A stretch of DNA of 38,171 nucleotides from Alphaproteobacteria bacterium (GTDB lineage Bacteria; Pseudomonadota; Alphaproteobacteria; Micropepsales; Micropepsaceae). Where the stretch lies: the NCBI GenBank assembly GCA_018969785.1, contig JAGWXR010000008.1, forward strand, positions 1-38,171, read 5' to 3'. Of the stretch, positions 8,263-16,186 are shown piece by piece. The notes beneath the pieces are model-generated. The model saw only the letters and a program-made list of their open reading frames with translations. It was not told the DNA's origin and made no database searches. The translations under genes were made by a program, and so were the position numbers. Within the stretch, counting starts at the first letter, position 1. Every line of letters starts with the position of its first letter.

Positions 8263-8358
8263 GAGAGGCTGACGAACGACCCGAGTCGAAACTCGTTGCG
8301 GCTGCTTCCTTCCGGACCTGACCGGGTTGGCGAGGAACTCGTCCGCCGCCAACCTCCC
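8263..8358 (-). ncRNA. ffs: signal recognition particle RNA (small bacterial, 4.5S type)
   Basis: The minus strand holds the highly conserved apical domain of SRP RNA, GGAAGGAAGCAGCC within 8300-8323, which is the Ffh-binding site. The ends pair over 12 bases: GGGAGGTTGGCG (8358-8347) with CGTCAGCCTCTC (8274-8263), including two G-U pairs. This defines a hairpin of about 96 bases, the size of the short SRP RNA without Alu domain. It works with Ffh and FtsY to deliver membrane proteins. The ends are set from the pairing and from the promoter position, and may be off by a few bases. Confidence 0.95.
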
Positions 8359-8364
8359 GGGGGA

Positions 8365-8395
8365 AGTATATCGGCTCAGGCGCGGCAAAACGCAA
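8365..8395 (-). promoter_or_regulatory. promoter of the SRP RNA gene
   Basis: On the minus strand a strong -10 element, TATACT (8370-8365), lies 6 bases before the predicted RNA 5' end at 8358. TTGCGT (8395-8390) is the best -35 candidate, with a long 19-base spacer. The close fit of -10 and RNA start supports both calls. Confidence 0.6.
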
Positions 8396-8472
8396 GCGCC
8401 CCGACATTGCAGCGCCAAGCCCCGGCATGCGAAGCTGACCGCGTCGAAACCTGTGGAAAGACACCCCGCCAG

Positions 8473-9411
8473 ATGCGCCTGGTCCTGCCCAAGAATCCCA
8501 ATGTTTTCGCAAATTCGCAACTGGACAGGGCGGCCCACCGGCGCAGCGACGGGGCGTGGCTCTCGAGCGCGATGTCGCAGGGAAATTCCGTGTTCATGCC
8601 GCTCTGGAAGCTGAACCCCTTCGTCATTCGCGGTCGCGAGGGAAGGTCTGAAGCCGGCTGGGTCACGCCGGAACTTGCCCGCCCGCTCATCCGCCCCGGG
8701 ACGCTCACGATCTTCCTGGGCGAGCACAGGAACAGCGCACATTTCGCCATCGACATCTCGGCCGAGGCCGACCCGGAACGCACCGGCCCGCTCGCAAGCC
8801 TCGGCACCTTCGCCGACCTGCGCACCATCGCCGAGGAGATCGATCCGTCGGACGCCGCCATCCTCGCGCAGGCGAAGTCGCTCGTTGACTGGCACCAGCG
8901 CCATCGGTTCTGCGCCAATTGCGGTAACCGCACCGAGCCCGCGGAAGCCGGCTACAAGCGTGTGTGCGCATCATGCAGCACCGAGCACTTCCCGCGCACC
9001 GACCCGGTCGTGATCATGCTGCCGACGCACGGCGACACCTGCCTCATGGGCCGGCAGCCGAAATGGCCACCCGGGTTCTACTCGGCACTCGCAGGCTTCA
9101 TCGAGCCCGGCGAGGCCATCGAGGAAGCGGTCATTCGCGAATGCAAGGAAGAAGCCGGCATCGAGGTCGACGAGGTGGCCTTCCACTCGACGCAGCCCTG
9201 GCCCTACCCCTCTTCGCTGATGATCGGCTGCTACGCGCGCGCGAAGACGACCGACATCCATCTCGACGGCAACGAGCTCGCAGACGCAAGATGGTTCACG
9301 CGCGACCAGATCAATGCCGCCATGCAGCGCGGCTCGCGCGAGTTGCGCCTGCCGCCGCCGCTCGCCATCGCCCACCAGCTCGTCAAGACCTGGGCGAACG
9401 AGGCAGGCTGA
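8473..9411 (+). CDS. nudC: NAD(+) diphosphatase NudC
   Basis: NudC hydrolyses NADH/NAD to NMN and AMP and removes NAD caps from RNA. The 312-residue protein has an N-terminal domain, a zinc ribbon with Cys147, Cys150, Cys165 and Cys168, and the Nudix box (about 208-230: GFIEPGEAIEEAVIRE, then EEAGI). It also has the diagnostic QPWPYPSS motif (241-248) that separates NudC from other Nudix enzymes. The start at 8473 is chosen because upstream in-frame codons lie inside the divergent SRP RNA promoter region; GGAAAG at 8455-8460 is a possible ribosome-binding site. It converges with pheA. Confidence 0.95.
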   Translation: MRLVLPKNPNVFANSQLDRAAHRRSDGAWLSSAMSQGNSVFMPLWKLNPFVIRGREGRSEAGWVTPELARPLIRPGTLTIFLGEHRNSAHFAIDISAEADPERTGPLASLGTFADLRTIAEEIDPSDAAILAQAKSLVDWHQRHRFCANCGNRTEPAEAGYKRVCASCSTEHFPRTDPVVIMLPTHGDTCLMGRQPKWPPGFYSALAGFIEPGEAIEEAVIRECKEEAGIEVDEVAFHSTQPWPYPSSLMIGCYARAKTTDIHLDGNELADARWFTRDQINAAMQRGSRELRLPPPLAIAHQLVKTWANEAG

Positions 9412-9415
9412 AGCC

Positions 9416-10282
9416 TCAGCCGCCCGCCTGCACGATCGTCTTGCGGAAGGGATGGGCCGGATAGACCCCGAGCACCCGCAGCGACGACGAGAAGAACTGC
9501 AGCTCCTCCAGCGCGAGGCGCACATTGCGCTGCTCGGGATGGCCCTCGATGTCGGCGTAGAACTGCGTCGCGTTGAACGAGCCCTCGAGCTGGTAGGATT
9601 CCAGCTTCGTCATGTTCACGCCATTTGTCGCAAAGCCGCCCATGGCCTTGTAGAGCGCCGCCGGCACGTTGCGCACCCGGAACACGAAGGTCGTGACCAC
9701 ATCCCCGCTGCCCGGCTCCGCGTCATCTGCCTCGCGCGCCATGATGAGGAACCGCGTCGTGTTGTGCGGCGCATCCTCGACATCGGCTTTCAGGATGTCG
9801 AGGCCATAGATCTCGGCCGCAAGCCGCGAGGCGAGCGCCGCGACGGTCGGATCCTTCGTCTCGGCGACCTGGCGCGCCGATCCGGCCGTGTCAGCCCCGA
9901 TGACCATCTTCAGCCCGAGGCTGCGGATGATGTTGCGGCACTGCCCGAGCGCCGGAATCTGGCTCATCACCGACCGGATGCCCTCGAGCTTCGCACCCTT
10001 GACCGCCATGAGCTGGTGATGGATGCGCAGGAAGTGCTCACCCACGATGTAGAGCCCCGACTCCGGCAGGAGGTGGTGGATGTCCGTGATGCGCCCATGC
10101 AGCGAGTTCTCGATAGGCAGCATTGCAAGCCGCGCCTGCCCGTCCTTCACCGCCGCGAACACGTCCTCGAACGTGGCGCAGGGCAGCGCATTCATGCTGG
10201 GAAAGACCTCAAGGCACGCCATGTGCGAGTTCGCGCCGCGCTCGCCCTGGAAGGCAATCGTGTTGTTCGGGTCAGACGTCAT
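9416..10282 (-). CDS. pheA: prephenate dehydratase
   Basis: Converts prephenate to phenylpyruvate in phenylalanine synthesis. This is the monofunctional type, without a chorismate mutase domain: 288 residues with the two-lobed catalytic part (about 8-185) and a C-terminal ACT regulatory domain (about 195-280). Visible signatures are [25 protein letters not shown], the catalytic NTTRF (174-178) and, in the ACT domain, [16 protein letters not shown], which in homologues forms part of the phenylalanine feedback site. The ATG at 10282 overlaps the kdsB stop in ATGA; longer reading-frame extensions lie inside kdsB and are rejected. Confidence 0.95.
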   Translation of the reverse strand: MTSDPNNTIAFQGERGANSHMACLEVFPSMNALPCATFEDVFAAVKDGQARLAMLPIENSLHGRITDIHHLLPESGLYIVGEHFLRIHHQLMAVKGAKLEGIRSVMSQIPALGQCRNIIRSLGLKMVIGADTAGSARQVAETKDPTVAALASRLAAEIYGLDILKADVEDAPHNTTRFLIMAREADDAEPGSGDVVTTFVFRVRNVPAALYKAMGGFATNGVNMTKLESYQLEGSFNATQFYADIEGHPEQRNVRLALEELQFFSSSLRVLGVYPAHPFRKTIVQAGG

Positions 10283-11031
10283 CTTGTCGTTTTCTTCCTG
10301 CGGCCAATGAGATCGCGCGCCCGCTCGAGGTCGGCGGGTGTATCGACGCCCAGCGGAACGGCATCGACAACCCGGACGGCAACCGGCATGCCCGCCTCGA
10401 GCGCGCGCAGTTGCTCGAGCTTCTCGCGCAACTCGAGCGGCGACGGCGGAAGCTTTACGAACCGCTCGAGTGCAGGCCGCCGATAGGCATAGATGCCGAT
10501 ATGATGGTAATGGGGCCCCTCGCCCCAAGGTGCGGTCGCCCGTGTGAAATAGAGCGCGCGCCCCTCCTGCCGTCCCGGTGGCAGCGCAACGACTGCCTTC
10601 ACGACATTTGGATTGGTGCGCTCCGGCTCTTCCACGATTTCTGTGACAAGGGTGGCGAGGTCCGCACCCGACTGCTGCAGCGTTTCGATCACGCCGCGCA
10701 CCAGCGCCGGGTCGAGCGTGGGAAGGTCACCCTGCACATTGACGACAACCTGGTGGCGCCGATCCGGATCAAGCCGCGACAGCGCCTCGAAGATCCGGTC
10801 CGACCCGGAGGGGTGGTTCGGATGGGTCAGCACGGCCTCTCCGCCGGCGGCCGTGACGACGTCGACGATTTCGGGCTCGGCTGCCGCAACGGCAACGCGA
10901 CCCGAACCGGCCTCGCGCGCGCGTTTCCACACATGGACAATCATCGGCTCGCCGAGGATGTCCGCGAGGGGCTTCCCGGGCAGGCGGGTTGATGCCATCC
11001 GGGCAGGGATCAGGATCAGTGGTTCGCTCAT
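10279..11031 (-). CDS. kdsB: 3-deoxy-manno-octulosonate cytidylyltransferase
   Basis: KdsB activates Kdo with CTP to CMP-Kdo for the inner core of lipopolysaccharide. The 250-residue protein shows the nucleotide-binding [18 protein letters not shown] near the N-terminus, [23 protein letters not shown] (about 75-90), [13 protein letters not shown] (about 103-115) and [10 protein letters not shown] (about 180). The start at 11031 gives [12 protein letters not shown], the usual family beginning; an ATG four codons upstream is the alternative. It is translationally coupled to pheA, and the cytochrome c gene lies divergently upstream. Confidence 0.95.
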   Translation of the reverse strand: MSEPLILIPARMASTRLPGKPLADILGEPMIVHVWKRAREAGSGRVAVAAAEPEIVDVVTAAGGEAVLTHPNHPSGSDRIFEALSRLDPDRRHQVVVNVQGDLPTLDPALVRGVIETLQQSGADLATLVTEIVEEPERTNPNVVKAVVALPPGRQEGRALYFTRATAPWGEGPHYHHIGIYAYRRPALERFVKLPPSPLELREKLEQLRALEAGMPVAVRVVDAVPLGVDTPADLERARDLIGRRKKTTR

Positions 11032-11219
11032 GGTCAGGACCATGTGTTCTAGGCTTCTGCGGAGAACCAAAATGCGACGTTCCGCCGCAATGACCATGCA
11101 ACGCCCGAAGCTATTGTCGGGCCGCGCATTTCAAGGTGTTGCGTAAGCGCTGTCCGGCGCGCTGCATCGCATGGAATCCGCCGCCTCTTCCGCCAAAGCT
11201 ACCCTGCAAGGATTGCGCA

Positions 11220-11975
11220 ATGGACTCCTTCGAGTGGAACAAGATCTTCGGCGCCGTGCTCGGCACCGTGCTGTTCGTGGCCACGCTGAACATCCTGATC
11301 AACGGACTGATGTCGCCCCACAAGGCGGAAAAGCCAGGAATGGAAGTCGCTGTTGCTGAAGACACCGAACCATCTGCAGGGGGCGGAACAGAGCCGGTTG
11401 CCGACGTGAAGCCCGACTGGGGCACGGTCATTCCCGTCGCCGACCTCGCGGCCGGCGAGAAGGTCCACACGCGCTGCCAGCAGTGCCATGACTTCTCCAA
11501 GGGCGGTCCCAACAAGATCGGTCCGAACCTCTGGGGCATCATCGGTGCCAAGCACGCGCACATGGCGAACTATCCCTACTCGCCCGCCATCGCCGCACTG
11601 AAGGACAAGGACTGGGGCTACGACGAGTTCTACGCTTTCATGAAGAACCCCAAGGTCGCGATCAAGGGCACCAAGATGTCCTACGCGGGCCTGTCGAAGC
11701 AGGAAGACCGCATCAACCTGATCGCCTACCTGCGCACCCTGTCGGATGCACCGCTCGCAATCCCCGCACCGAACCCGGCGGCGCCGCCGCCAGCCGAAGG
11801 CGCAGCTCCTGCAGAAGGCGCAGCCCCTGCCGATGGCGCGACGCCGGCGGAGGGAGCAGCTCCGGCCGAAGGCGCAGCCCCCGCGGCAACCCCGCCGGCG
11901 GCAACACCAGGCACGGCGCCTGTAGCGCCGGCAGCCCCCGCAGCACCGGCAAAGCCAACCGGCGCGCCGAAGTAA
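11220..11975 (+). CDS. membrane-anchored cytochrome c (CycM/c552 type) with repetitive tail
   Basis: A monohaem cytochrome c that in other alphaproteobacteria passes electrons from the bc1 complex to the terminal oxidase. The N-terminal helix (about 9-30) is an uncleaved anchor. The haem site is CQQCH (86-90) and the likely axial Met is Met153 in TKMSYAG. The domain ends near residue 175 with IAYLRTLSD. Then comes an unusual Ala/Pro/Glu-rich tail of about 75 residues, with five hexapeptide repeats, that is not part of the catalytic fold. The ATG at 11220 has AAGGA 7 bases upstream (11208-11212). It is divergent from kdsB and followed after 16 bases by the reductase gene. Confidence 0.9.
   Translation: MDSFEWNKIFGAVLGTVLFVATLNILINGLMSPHKAEKPGMEVAVAEDTEPSAGGGTEPVADVKPDWGTVIPVADLAAGEKVHTRCQQCHDFSKGGPNKIGPNLWGIIGAKHAHMANYPYSPAIAALKDKDWGYDEFYAFMKNPKVAIKGTKMSYAGLSKQEDRINLIAYLRTLSDAPLAIPAPNPAAPPPAEGAAPAEGAAPADGATPAEGAAPAEGAAPAATPPAATPGTAPVAPAAPAAPAKPTGAPK
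11790..11879 (+). repeat. five tandem 18-base units in the cytochrome c tail
   Basis: Codons 191-220 of the cytochrome gene encode PAEGAA, PAEGAA, PADGAT, PAEGAA, PAEGAA, five in-frame 18-base units with mainly silent differences. A less regular Ala/Pro stretch follows. The unit number may vary between strains by slippage or recombination. Confidence 0.85.
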
Positions 11976-11991
11976 CGCGCGCGCATCAGCC

Positions 11992-12930
11992 ATGGCCAAT
12001 GGGGCACTGCTGTTCCAATCCATTGGCTATCCGCTTGAGCTCTGGACGCCACACCTTTCAAGGTTGCGCCCGGATCTCGACATCAGGACAGAAGAAAACC
12101 CCGGCCGCGCGGACCAGATCCACTACTGCATCGCGTGGAAGCCGAAGCCGGGATCCCTCGCGGCACTGCCGGCGCTGAAAGTTGTCTTTTCCATGGGCGC
12201 CGGCGTCGATGCGATCGTCGCCGACGCAACCTACCCCCGCCACGTGCCTCTCTCCCGCGTCGTCGACCCGACGCTGAGCCAATCCATGACCGAATACGTC
12301 GTCATGAGCGTCCTTTACTGGCACAGGCGCATGCACGACCTCCAGTCATTGCAGCGCCTGCGCAAGTGGCGCCAGATCGCAAGCCCGCGGGCCGAAAATG
12401 TCCGCGTCGGCATCCTGGGCTTCGGGGCCCTCGGCCAGGCGGCGGCAACGGCGCTGCAGGCCCTGAACTATCGCCTCTCCGGCTGGAGCCAGACGCCGAA
12501 GCAGGCTCAAGGTGTCACCACATTCCACGGCCGGGAGGGCCTCGAACCCTTCCTGAACCAGGCGGACATCCTCGTCTGCCTTCTGCCACTGACGCCCGGC
12601 ACGCGCGGCATCCTCGATGCGCGCCTCTTCGCAAGCCTTCCGCCAGGCGCCTGCGTGATCAACGCAGCCCGCGGCGGACATCTCGTCGAAGACGATCTCA
12701 TCCGTGCCCTCGACTCAGGGCACTTGCGGGGCGCAACGCTTGATGTGTTCGCGACCGAACCCCTGCCCGAGACGAACCCGCTCTGGGTCCACCCCAAGGT
12801 CGTGGTCACGCCGCATTCCGCCGCCGCAACCGACCCGGCCGCGTTCATGGCCCATGTCGCCCGCACCATTGCGCGCGTGGACCAGGGCCTGCCGCCGGAA
12901 AACCTCGTCGACTTCGCCCGCGGCTACTGA
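11992..12930 (+). CDS. ghrA: GhrA-like glyoxylate/hydroxypyruvate reductase
   Basis: A 312-residue NAD(P)-dependent D-2-hydroxyacid dehydrogenase of the GhrA subgroup, expected to reduce glyoxylate to glycolate and hydroxypyruvate to glycerate. The Rossmann motif GILGFGALGQ is at 140-149. The catalytic Arg227 (NAARGGHL), Glu256 (ATEPLPETNP) and His275 (TPHSAA) are all present. The early MGAGVDAI and LSQSMTEYV stretches are typical of GhrA. The gene starts 16 bases after the cytochrome stop with only a weak ribosome-binding site, so it may depend on the upstream transcript. It overlaps the convergent aminopeptidase gene by seven bases. The substrate is inferred from the subgroup. Confidence 0.87.
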   Translation: MANGALLFQSIGYPLELWTPHLSRLRPDLDIRTEENPGRADQIHYCIAWKPKPGSLAALPALKVVFSMGAGVDAIVADATYPRHVPLSRVVDPTLSQSMTEYVVMSVLYWHRRMHDLQSLQRLRKWRQIASPRAENVRVGILGFGALGQAAATALQALNYRLSGWSQTPKQAQGVTTFHGREGLEPFLNQADILVCLLPLTPGTRGILDARLFASLPPGACVINAARGGHLVEDDLIRALDSGHLRGATLDVFATEPLPETNPLWVHPKVVVTPHSAAATDPAAFMAHVARTIARVDQGLPPENLVDFARGY

Positions 12931-14318
12931 CGCCGCCCGTGACGGGACTGCAGCACGCTGAAGATGGCGCGGATCGCCTGCGCTTCTGCGCCGATCGGCC
13001 GCCCCGGACGGGCACGGTCGTTCCAAGCCGCGATGTCGAAATGCGCAAAGCTCTTCGCCTTCTCGACAAATCGCTCGAGGAACAGCGCCGCGGTGATCGC
13101 CCCGCCATTCGGGCTGCCGGGGCTGTTGGTCAGATCGGCGACCTTGCTCTCGATCAACTCGCCGTAGCCGCGCCACAGCGGAAGCCGCCACATCGCATCG
13201 CTCTCGCGTGCAGCAGCCGCAGAAAGCTCGCCGGCCAGCGCATCATCCTGCGTGAAGAAGGGCGGCAGGTCGAACCCCGTGGCAACCCGCGCCGCTCCCG
13301 TCAGCGTCGCCATGCAGATGAGAAGGTCCGGCGCCTCGGCATCGGCCTCGGCCAGCGCATCGGCAAGAACCAGCCGTCCCTCGGCGTCTGTATTGCCGAT
13401 CTCGACGGTCAGGCCCTTGCGGCTGCGGAAGACGTCACCCGGACGATAGGCGTCCCCGGAAATGCTGTTCTCGACAGCAGGGATCAGCACGCGCAGGGCA
13501 ACCGGAAGCTTCGCATCCATCACCATATGCGCGATGCCAAGCACGGCCGCGGCCCCGCCCATGTCCTTCTTCATCGTCAGCATCGCGCTCGACGGCTTGA
13601 TGTCGAGCCCGCCGGAGTCGAAGCAGACGCCCTTGCCCACCAGCGTTACCCGCGGATGCCGCGCCTCGCCCCAGCGCAAGTCGATCAGCCGCGGCGCACG
13701 CGTGGATCCCGCGCCCACCGCCCAGACGAGGGGGAAATCCTTCTCAAGCAACTGCCGCCCTTCGATCACCGACGACGTCGCGCCATGGGCAGCCGCCAAT
13801 TGCAGGGCCGCCGCAGCAAGTTCCGCAGGCCCCATCTCGTTGGCGGGCATGTTCACGAGATCGCGCGCGAGGAACAGCCCGTCGGCCACGCGCAGCACCT
13901 GTGCACGATCGGCATCCGCGGGCCACGCAAGGACGGGACCATCCTTCGGCTTGTCCGCACCCTTGAAGCGCGAGAACCTGTAGTGCCCCATCGCCCACGC
14001 AAGGGCCAGCATCGTGCCTGATCGCCCGGCAGGTACGGTTGCCAGACGATAGCGTCCGTCCGGCAGCAACCCCGGCAGGGCCGCGCACTGGAATGCATCC
14101 TCATCCCGCCCGACGCCGAACACGACACCCGCCACCCCGCCATCCGTGCCAGGCAGATACTGCACCTTTCCCGCCGTCGCCCGGAAGCCGCAGGCCTTCA
14201 GCCACGTTGCATGCGCCAGGAGTTCGCCCTTCAGGCTCGCCTCCAGCATGGACGGTGTCAGCACATGGATGGGAATGGCGCCTGTGGCATCGGCGGTGAA
14301 GTGGCTTTGGTTGCGCAT
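12924..14318 (-). CDS. M17 family leucyl aminopeptidase
   Basis: A cytosolic two-metal aminopeptidase that trims N-terminal residues from peptides. Of 464 residues, the C-terminal half is catalytic: VGKGVCFDSGGLDIKP (about 227-242, with the metal ligands Lys229 and Asp234), MKKDMGGAAAVLG (about 249-261) and the family signature NTDAEGRL (309-316). The N-terminal half is the usual non-catalytic domain. The ATG at 14318 is preferred over one six codons upstream because AGGAAG lies 7 bases before it. It is a shorter, divergent member rather than PepA itself. It lies downstream of, and on the same strand as, the DUF1648-like and TAXI genes. Confidence 0.92.
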   Translation of the reverse strand: MRNQSHFTADATGAIPIHVLTPSMLEASLKGELLAHATWLKACGFRATAGKVQYLPGTDGGVAGVVFGVGRDEDAFQCAALPGLLPDGRYRLATVPAGRSGTMLALAWAMGHYRFSRFKGADKPKDGPVLAWPADADRAQVLRVADGLFLARDLVNMPANEMGPAELAAAALQLAAAHGATSSVIEGRQLLEKDFPLVWAVGAGSTRAPRLIDLRWGEARHPRVTLVGKGVCFDSGGLDIKPSSAMLTMKKDMGGAAAVLGIAHMVMDAKLPVALRVLIPAVENSISGDAYRPGDVFRSRKGLTVEIGNTDAEGRLVLADALAEADAEAPDLLICMATLTGAARVATGFDLPPFFTQDDALAGELSAAAARESDAMWRLPLWRGYGELIESKVADLTNSPGSPNGGAITAALFLERFVEKAKSFAHFDIAAWNDRARPGRPIGAEAQAIRAIFSVLQSRHGRRQ

Positions 14319-14372
14319 CGCGAGGCTTCCTGGCATGCGGTGGATGACGGATCGGAAAGAGGAGCCGGCGCT

Positions 14373-14966
14373 TCAGCCTGCCCGCGCCGGAAGGGCGGCA
14401 GCGGCCATGGCCAGAAGCGCGAAGGCGGTTGCGTAGTAGCCCACAACCTGGGGCGAGGCAAAGCCATTGAAAACCAGCAACCCGCAGCCTGCCCCACCAA
14501 GCAGCACACCTGCAGCCCGCGTCACGCTGAAGCGCTGAACCCCTTCCGCGCGCCACAGCAGCACACCCGCGGCAAACAGCAGCACCGCCATGGCCGGCAG
14601 GATCATGGGCTTGATGGCAAGCTTCAGGCCCAGCGCCTGCGTGACAAGCATGATGCAGGTCAGGTTGATCGCCACGATCTGCGACAGGTTGAGGATCAGG
14701 AACGGCCTGAGGCTTTGGGCGGCCGCCAGCGCCTGGTGGCGCCACAGGGCGAGGAACGCGCCCGCAAGGCCCGCCAGCGCAGCGAAATTGGCAACGAGCA
14801 GCACCGAGCTTGCGCGGGTGCCGATGACGGTCATGCGCCCCAGCACGTCCCACTGGATCACCGTCCGGTTGGGAATGATGTCATAGTACTGCGTCACCAG
14901 AACCGTCGGCGCCAGCCCGAGGATGACCATCACGATGCAGCTGAACACTGGCACCTTGTGCTTCAC
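14373..14966 (-). CDS. DUF1648-like membrane protein
   Basis: A 197-residue protein with five to six predicted membrane helices. After the first helix, a short loop YYDIIPNRTVIQWDVLGR resembles the DUF1648 pattern (a Pro followed by a polar residue, then HWN or similar, then Gly), known from SdpI-type and other small membrane proteins, but the match is imperfect. The GTG start at 14966 is chosen because the upstream AAAGGGGGG is well placed and because longer versions would overlap the TAXI gene by nearly a hundred bases. It is 25 bases downstream of the TAXI gene. Function unknown. Confidence 0.6.
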   Translation of the reverse strand: MKHKVPVFSCIVMVILGLAPTVLVTQYYDIIPNRTVIQWDVLGRMTVIGTRASSVLLVANFAALAGLAGAFLALWRHQALAAAQSLRPFLILNLSQIVAINLTCIMLVTQALGLKLAIKPMILPAMAVLLFAAGVLLWRAEGVQRFSVTRAAGVLLGGAGCGLLVFNGFASPQVVGYYATAFALLAMAAAALPARAG

Positions 14967-14991
14967 GGATGCGGCCCCCCTTTGGCGTCCG

Positions 14992-16035
14992 TTACGGGCT
15001 CTGGCCACCGTAGAAGCGCTGAGCCCCTTCATGCAAGGGCAGAGGGCCGACAACGGCAGCCTTCCTGGCATCGAGGAGGGCAGCAAAGTCCAGCCGTGTC
15101 TCCAGGTCAGCCCTGTTTTCTGGCGCCCAGAAGGCCTTCAGGATTTGCGTCACGATGGCTGCATCCTGCGACCGGTGCACGACCCAGAAGCTGGCAACGC
15201 CGAGCGCCTGCACCTGGCGCGACGAGCGATAGGCACCCGCCGGAAGACTGGCCTTTGCATAGAAGGCACTCCCGCGGACGAGGCGCTGCAGGGTCCGGTT
15301 GTCGACGCCGACAAGGCGGGCCTGCCCGCGGCGAAACAGTGGCTCGAGGCTGCGCACGGGCGTGAGGCCCAGCACCAGGATCGCATCGACCTTGCGCGCC
15401 CTGAGGCTCTCGGCCGCCTGCTCCGCCGGCAGGCGGCGAACGGTCAGCGATGAAAATCGCACCCCGGCTGCCGCAAGCAGGTTGCGCGCGGTGACCTCGG
15501 TGTCGCTTGTCGAGGCGTCGATCGCAATGCGCCGGCCCTTGAGGTCCGCAAGCCGGCGGATGGAGGATTGCGATGATACGACGACATGCATGACCTCGTC
15601 ATGCAGCCGCGCGACCACGCGCAGGTTCGACAGCGCGCCCGCCTTCACAAACGGACCGGAGCCTTTCACGGCGGCGGCCAGCACATCGCCCTGCACCAGC
15701 GCGGCCTGCACAGTCCGGGCCTCGACAGCCAGCGCATTGGCGACCGACCCGCCGGATGAGCGCGCCGTGGCGATCAGGCCCCGCGGTCCGCAGATTCCGG
15801 CGCCCTCGCAGCGCCCAAGCCCCGGCGGATGGCTGATGGTGATGGCAATCGCTTCCCCGGCCCGCATGTAGGACCCGCCCACGGGCCCCGTCGCAATCAC
15901 GAAGGCAATGCGGTCCATTTCGGGCGGTTCCTGCGCAAGCCCGGTAGCAATACCCGCCGCAGCGACCAACGCCACAACCAGCACGCCCCGCACGATCGCC
16001 TTGATCAAACCAGTCGCAAGCATGGCGCCGATCAT
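14992..16035 (-). CDS. TAXI family TRAP-type solute-binding protein
   Basis: A 347-residue exported protein. The signal peptide or anchor spans about residues 10-34 (ending GLAQEPPE). The mature part shows the TAXI pattern: FVIATGPVGGSYMRAGEAIA (about 45-64), the RSSGGSVANALAVEA stretch, then LKGRRIAIDASTSDTEVTARNLL (about 165-187) and the later AILVLGLTP. Family members bind dicarboxylates or amino acids and feed a TRAP permease. No permease gene is present here, so it is an orphan component or a sensor-like protein. The start at 16035 sits right behind AAAGGGG; the ATG at 16023 is an alternative. It is divergent from tadD. Confidence 0.82.
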   Translation of the reverse strand: MIGAMLATGLIKAIVRGVLVVALVAAAGIATGLAQEPPEMDRIAFVIATGPVGGSYMRAGEAIAITISHPPGLGRCEGAGICGPRGLIATARSSGGSVANALAVEARTVQAALVQGDVLAAAVKGSGPFVKAGALSNLRVVARLHDEVMHVVVSSQSSIRRLADLKGRRIAIDASTSDTEVTARNLLAAAGVRFSSLTVRRLPAEQAAESLRARKVDAILVLGLTPVRSLEPLFRRGQARLVGVDNRTLQRLVRGSAFYAKASLPAGAYRSSRQVQALGVASFWVVHRSQDAAIVTQILKAFWAPENRADLETRLDFAALLDARKAAVVGPLPLHEGAQRFYGGQSP

Positions 16036-16065
16036 CCCCTTTGCAGGCCCCTTCGGTCAAACCGC

Positions 16066-16098
16066 GTTTACGCGGGATTAGGCTTAAACATTTGTTAT
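16066..16098 (+). promoter_or_regulatory. CtrA-like boxes upstream of tadD
   Basis: Two sites with the TTAA-N7-TTAA layout lie 90-120 bases upstream of the tadD start. GTTTACGCGGGATTAG (16066-16081) is TTTA-N7-TTAG. TTAAACATTTGTTAT (16084-16098) is TTAA-N7-TTAT, seven of eight key bases matching the CtrA consensus. The first shares GTTTACG-N5-TTAG with two sites in the pilin region. Binding is inferred from sequence only. Confidence 0.45.
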
Positions 16099-16186
16099 GC
16101 GCTTGGAAGCCAGATTGGGGCGCTTTCGCCGGGCGCCATGCGCGCCGTCGCCATCGTCCGGCATGTCTGTCCAGGAGTGACAAGAG

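Noticed and set aside
10283-10528. N-terminal extension of prephenate dehydratase into kdsB
   Set aside because: The extension is Arg/Ala-rich, lies wholly inside kdsB, and the ATG at 10282 gives the normal family start with an ATGA overlap.
11790-11879. Short tandem repeats considered as a CRISPR array
   Set aside because: The units are 18 bases, contiguous and in frame with a cytochrome tail; there are no spacers and no cas genes.
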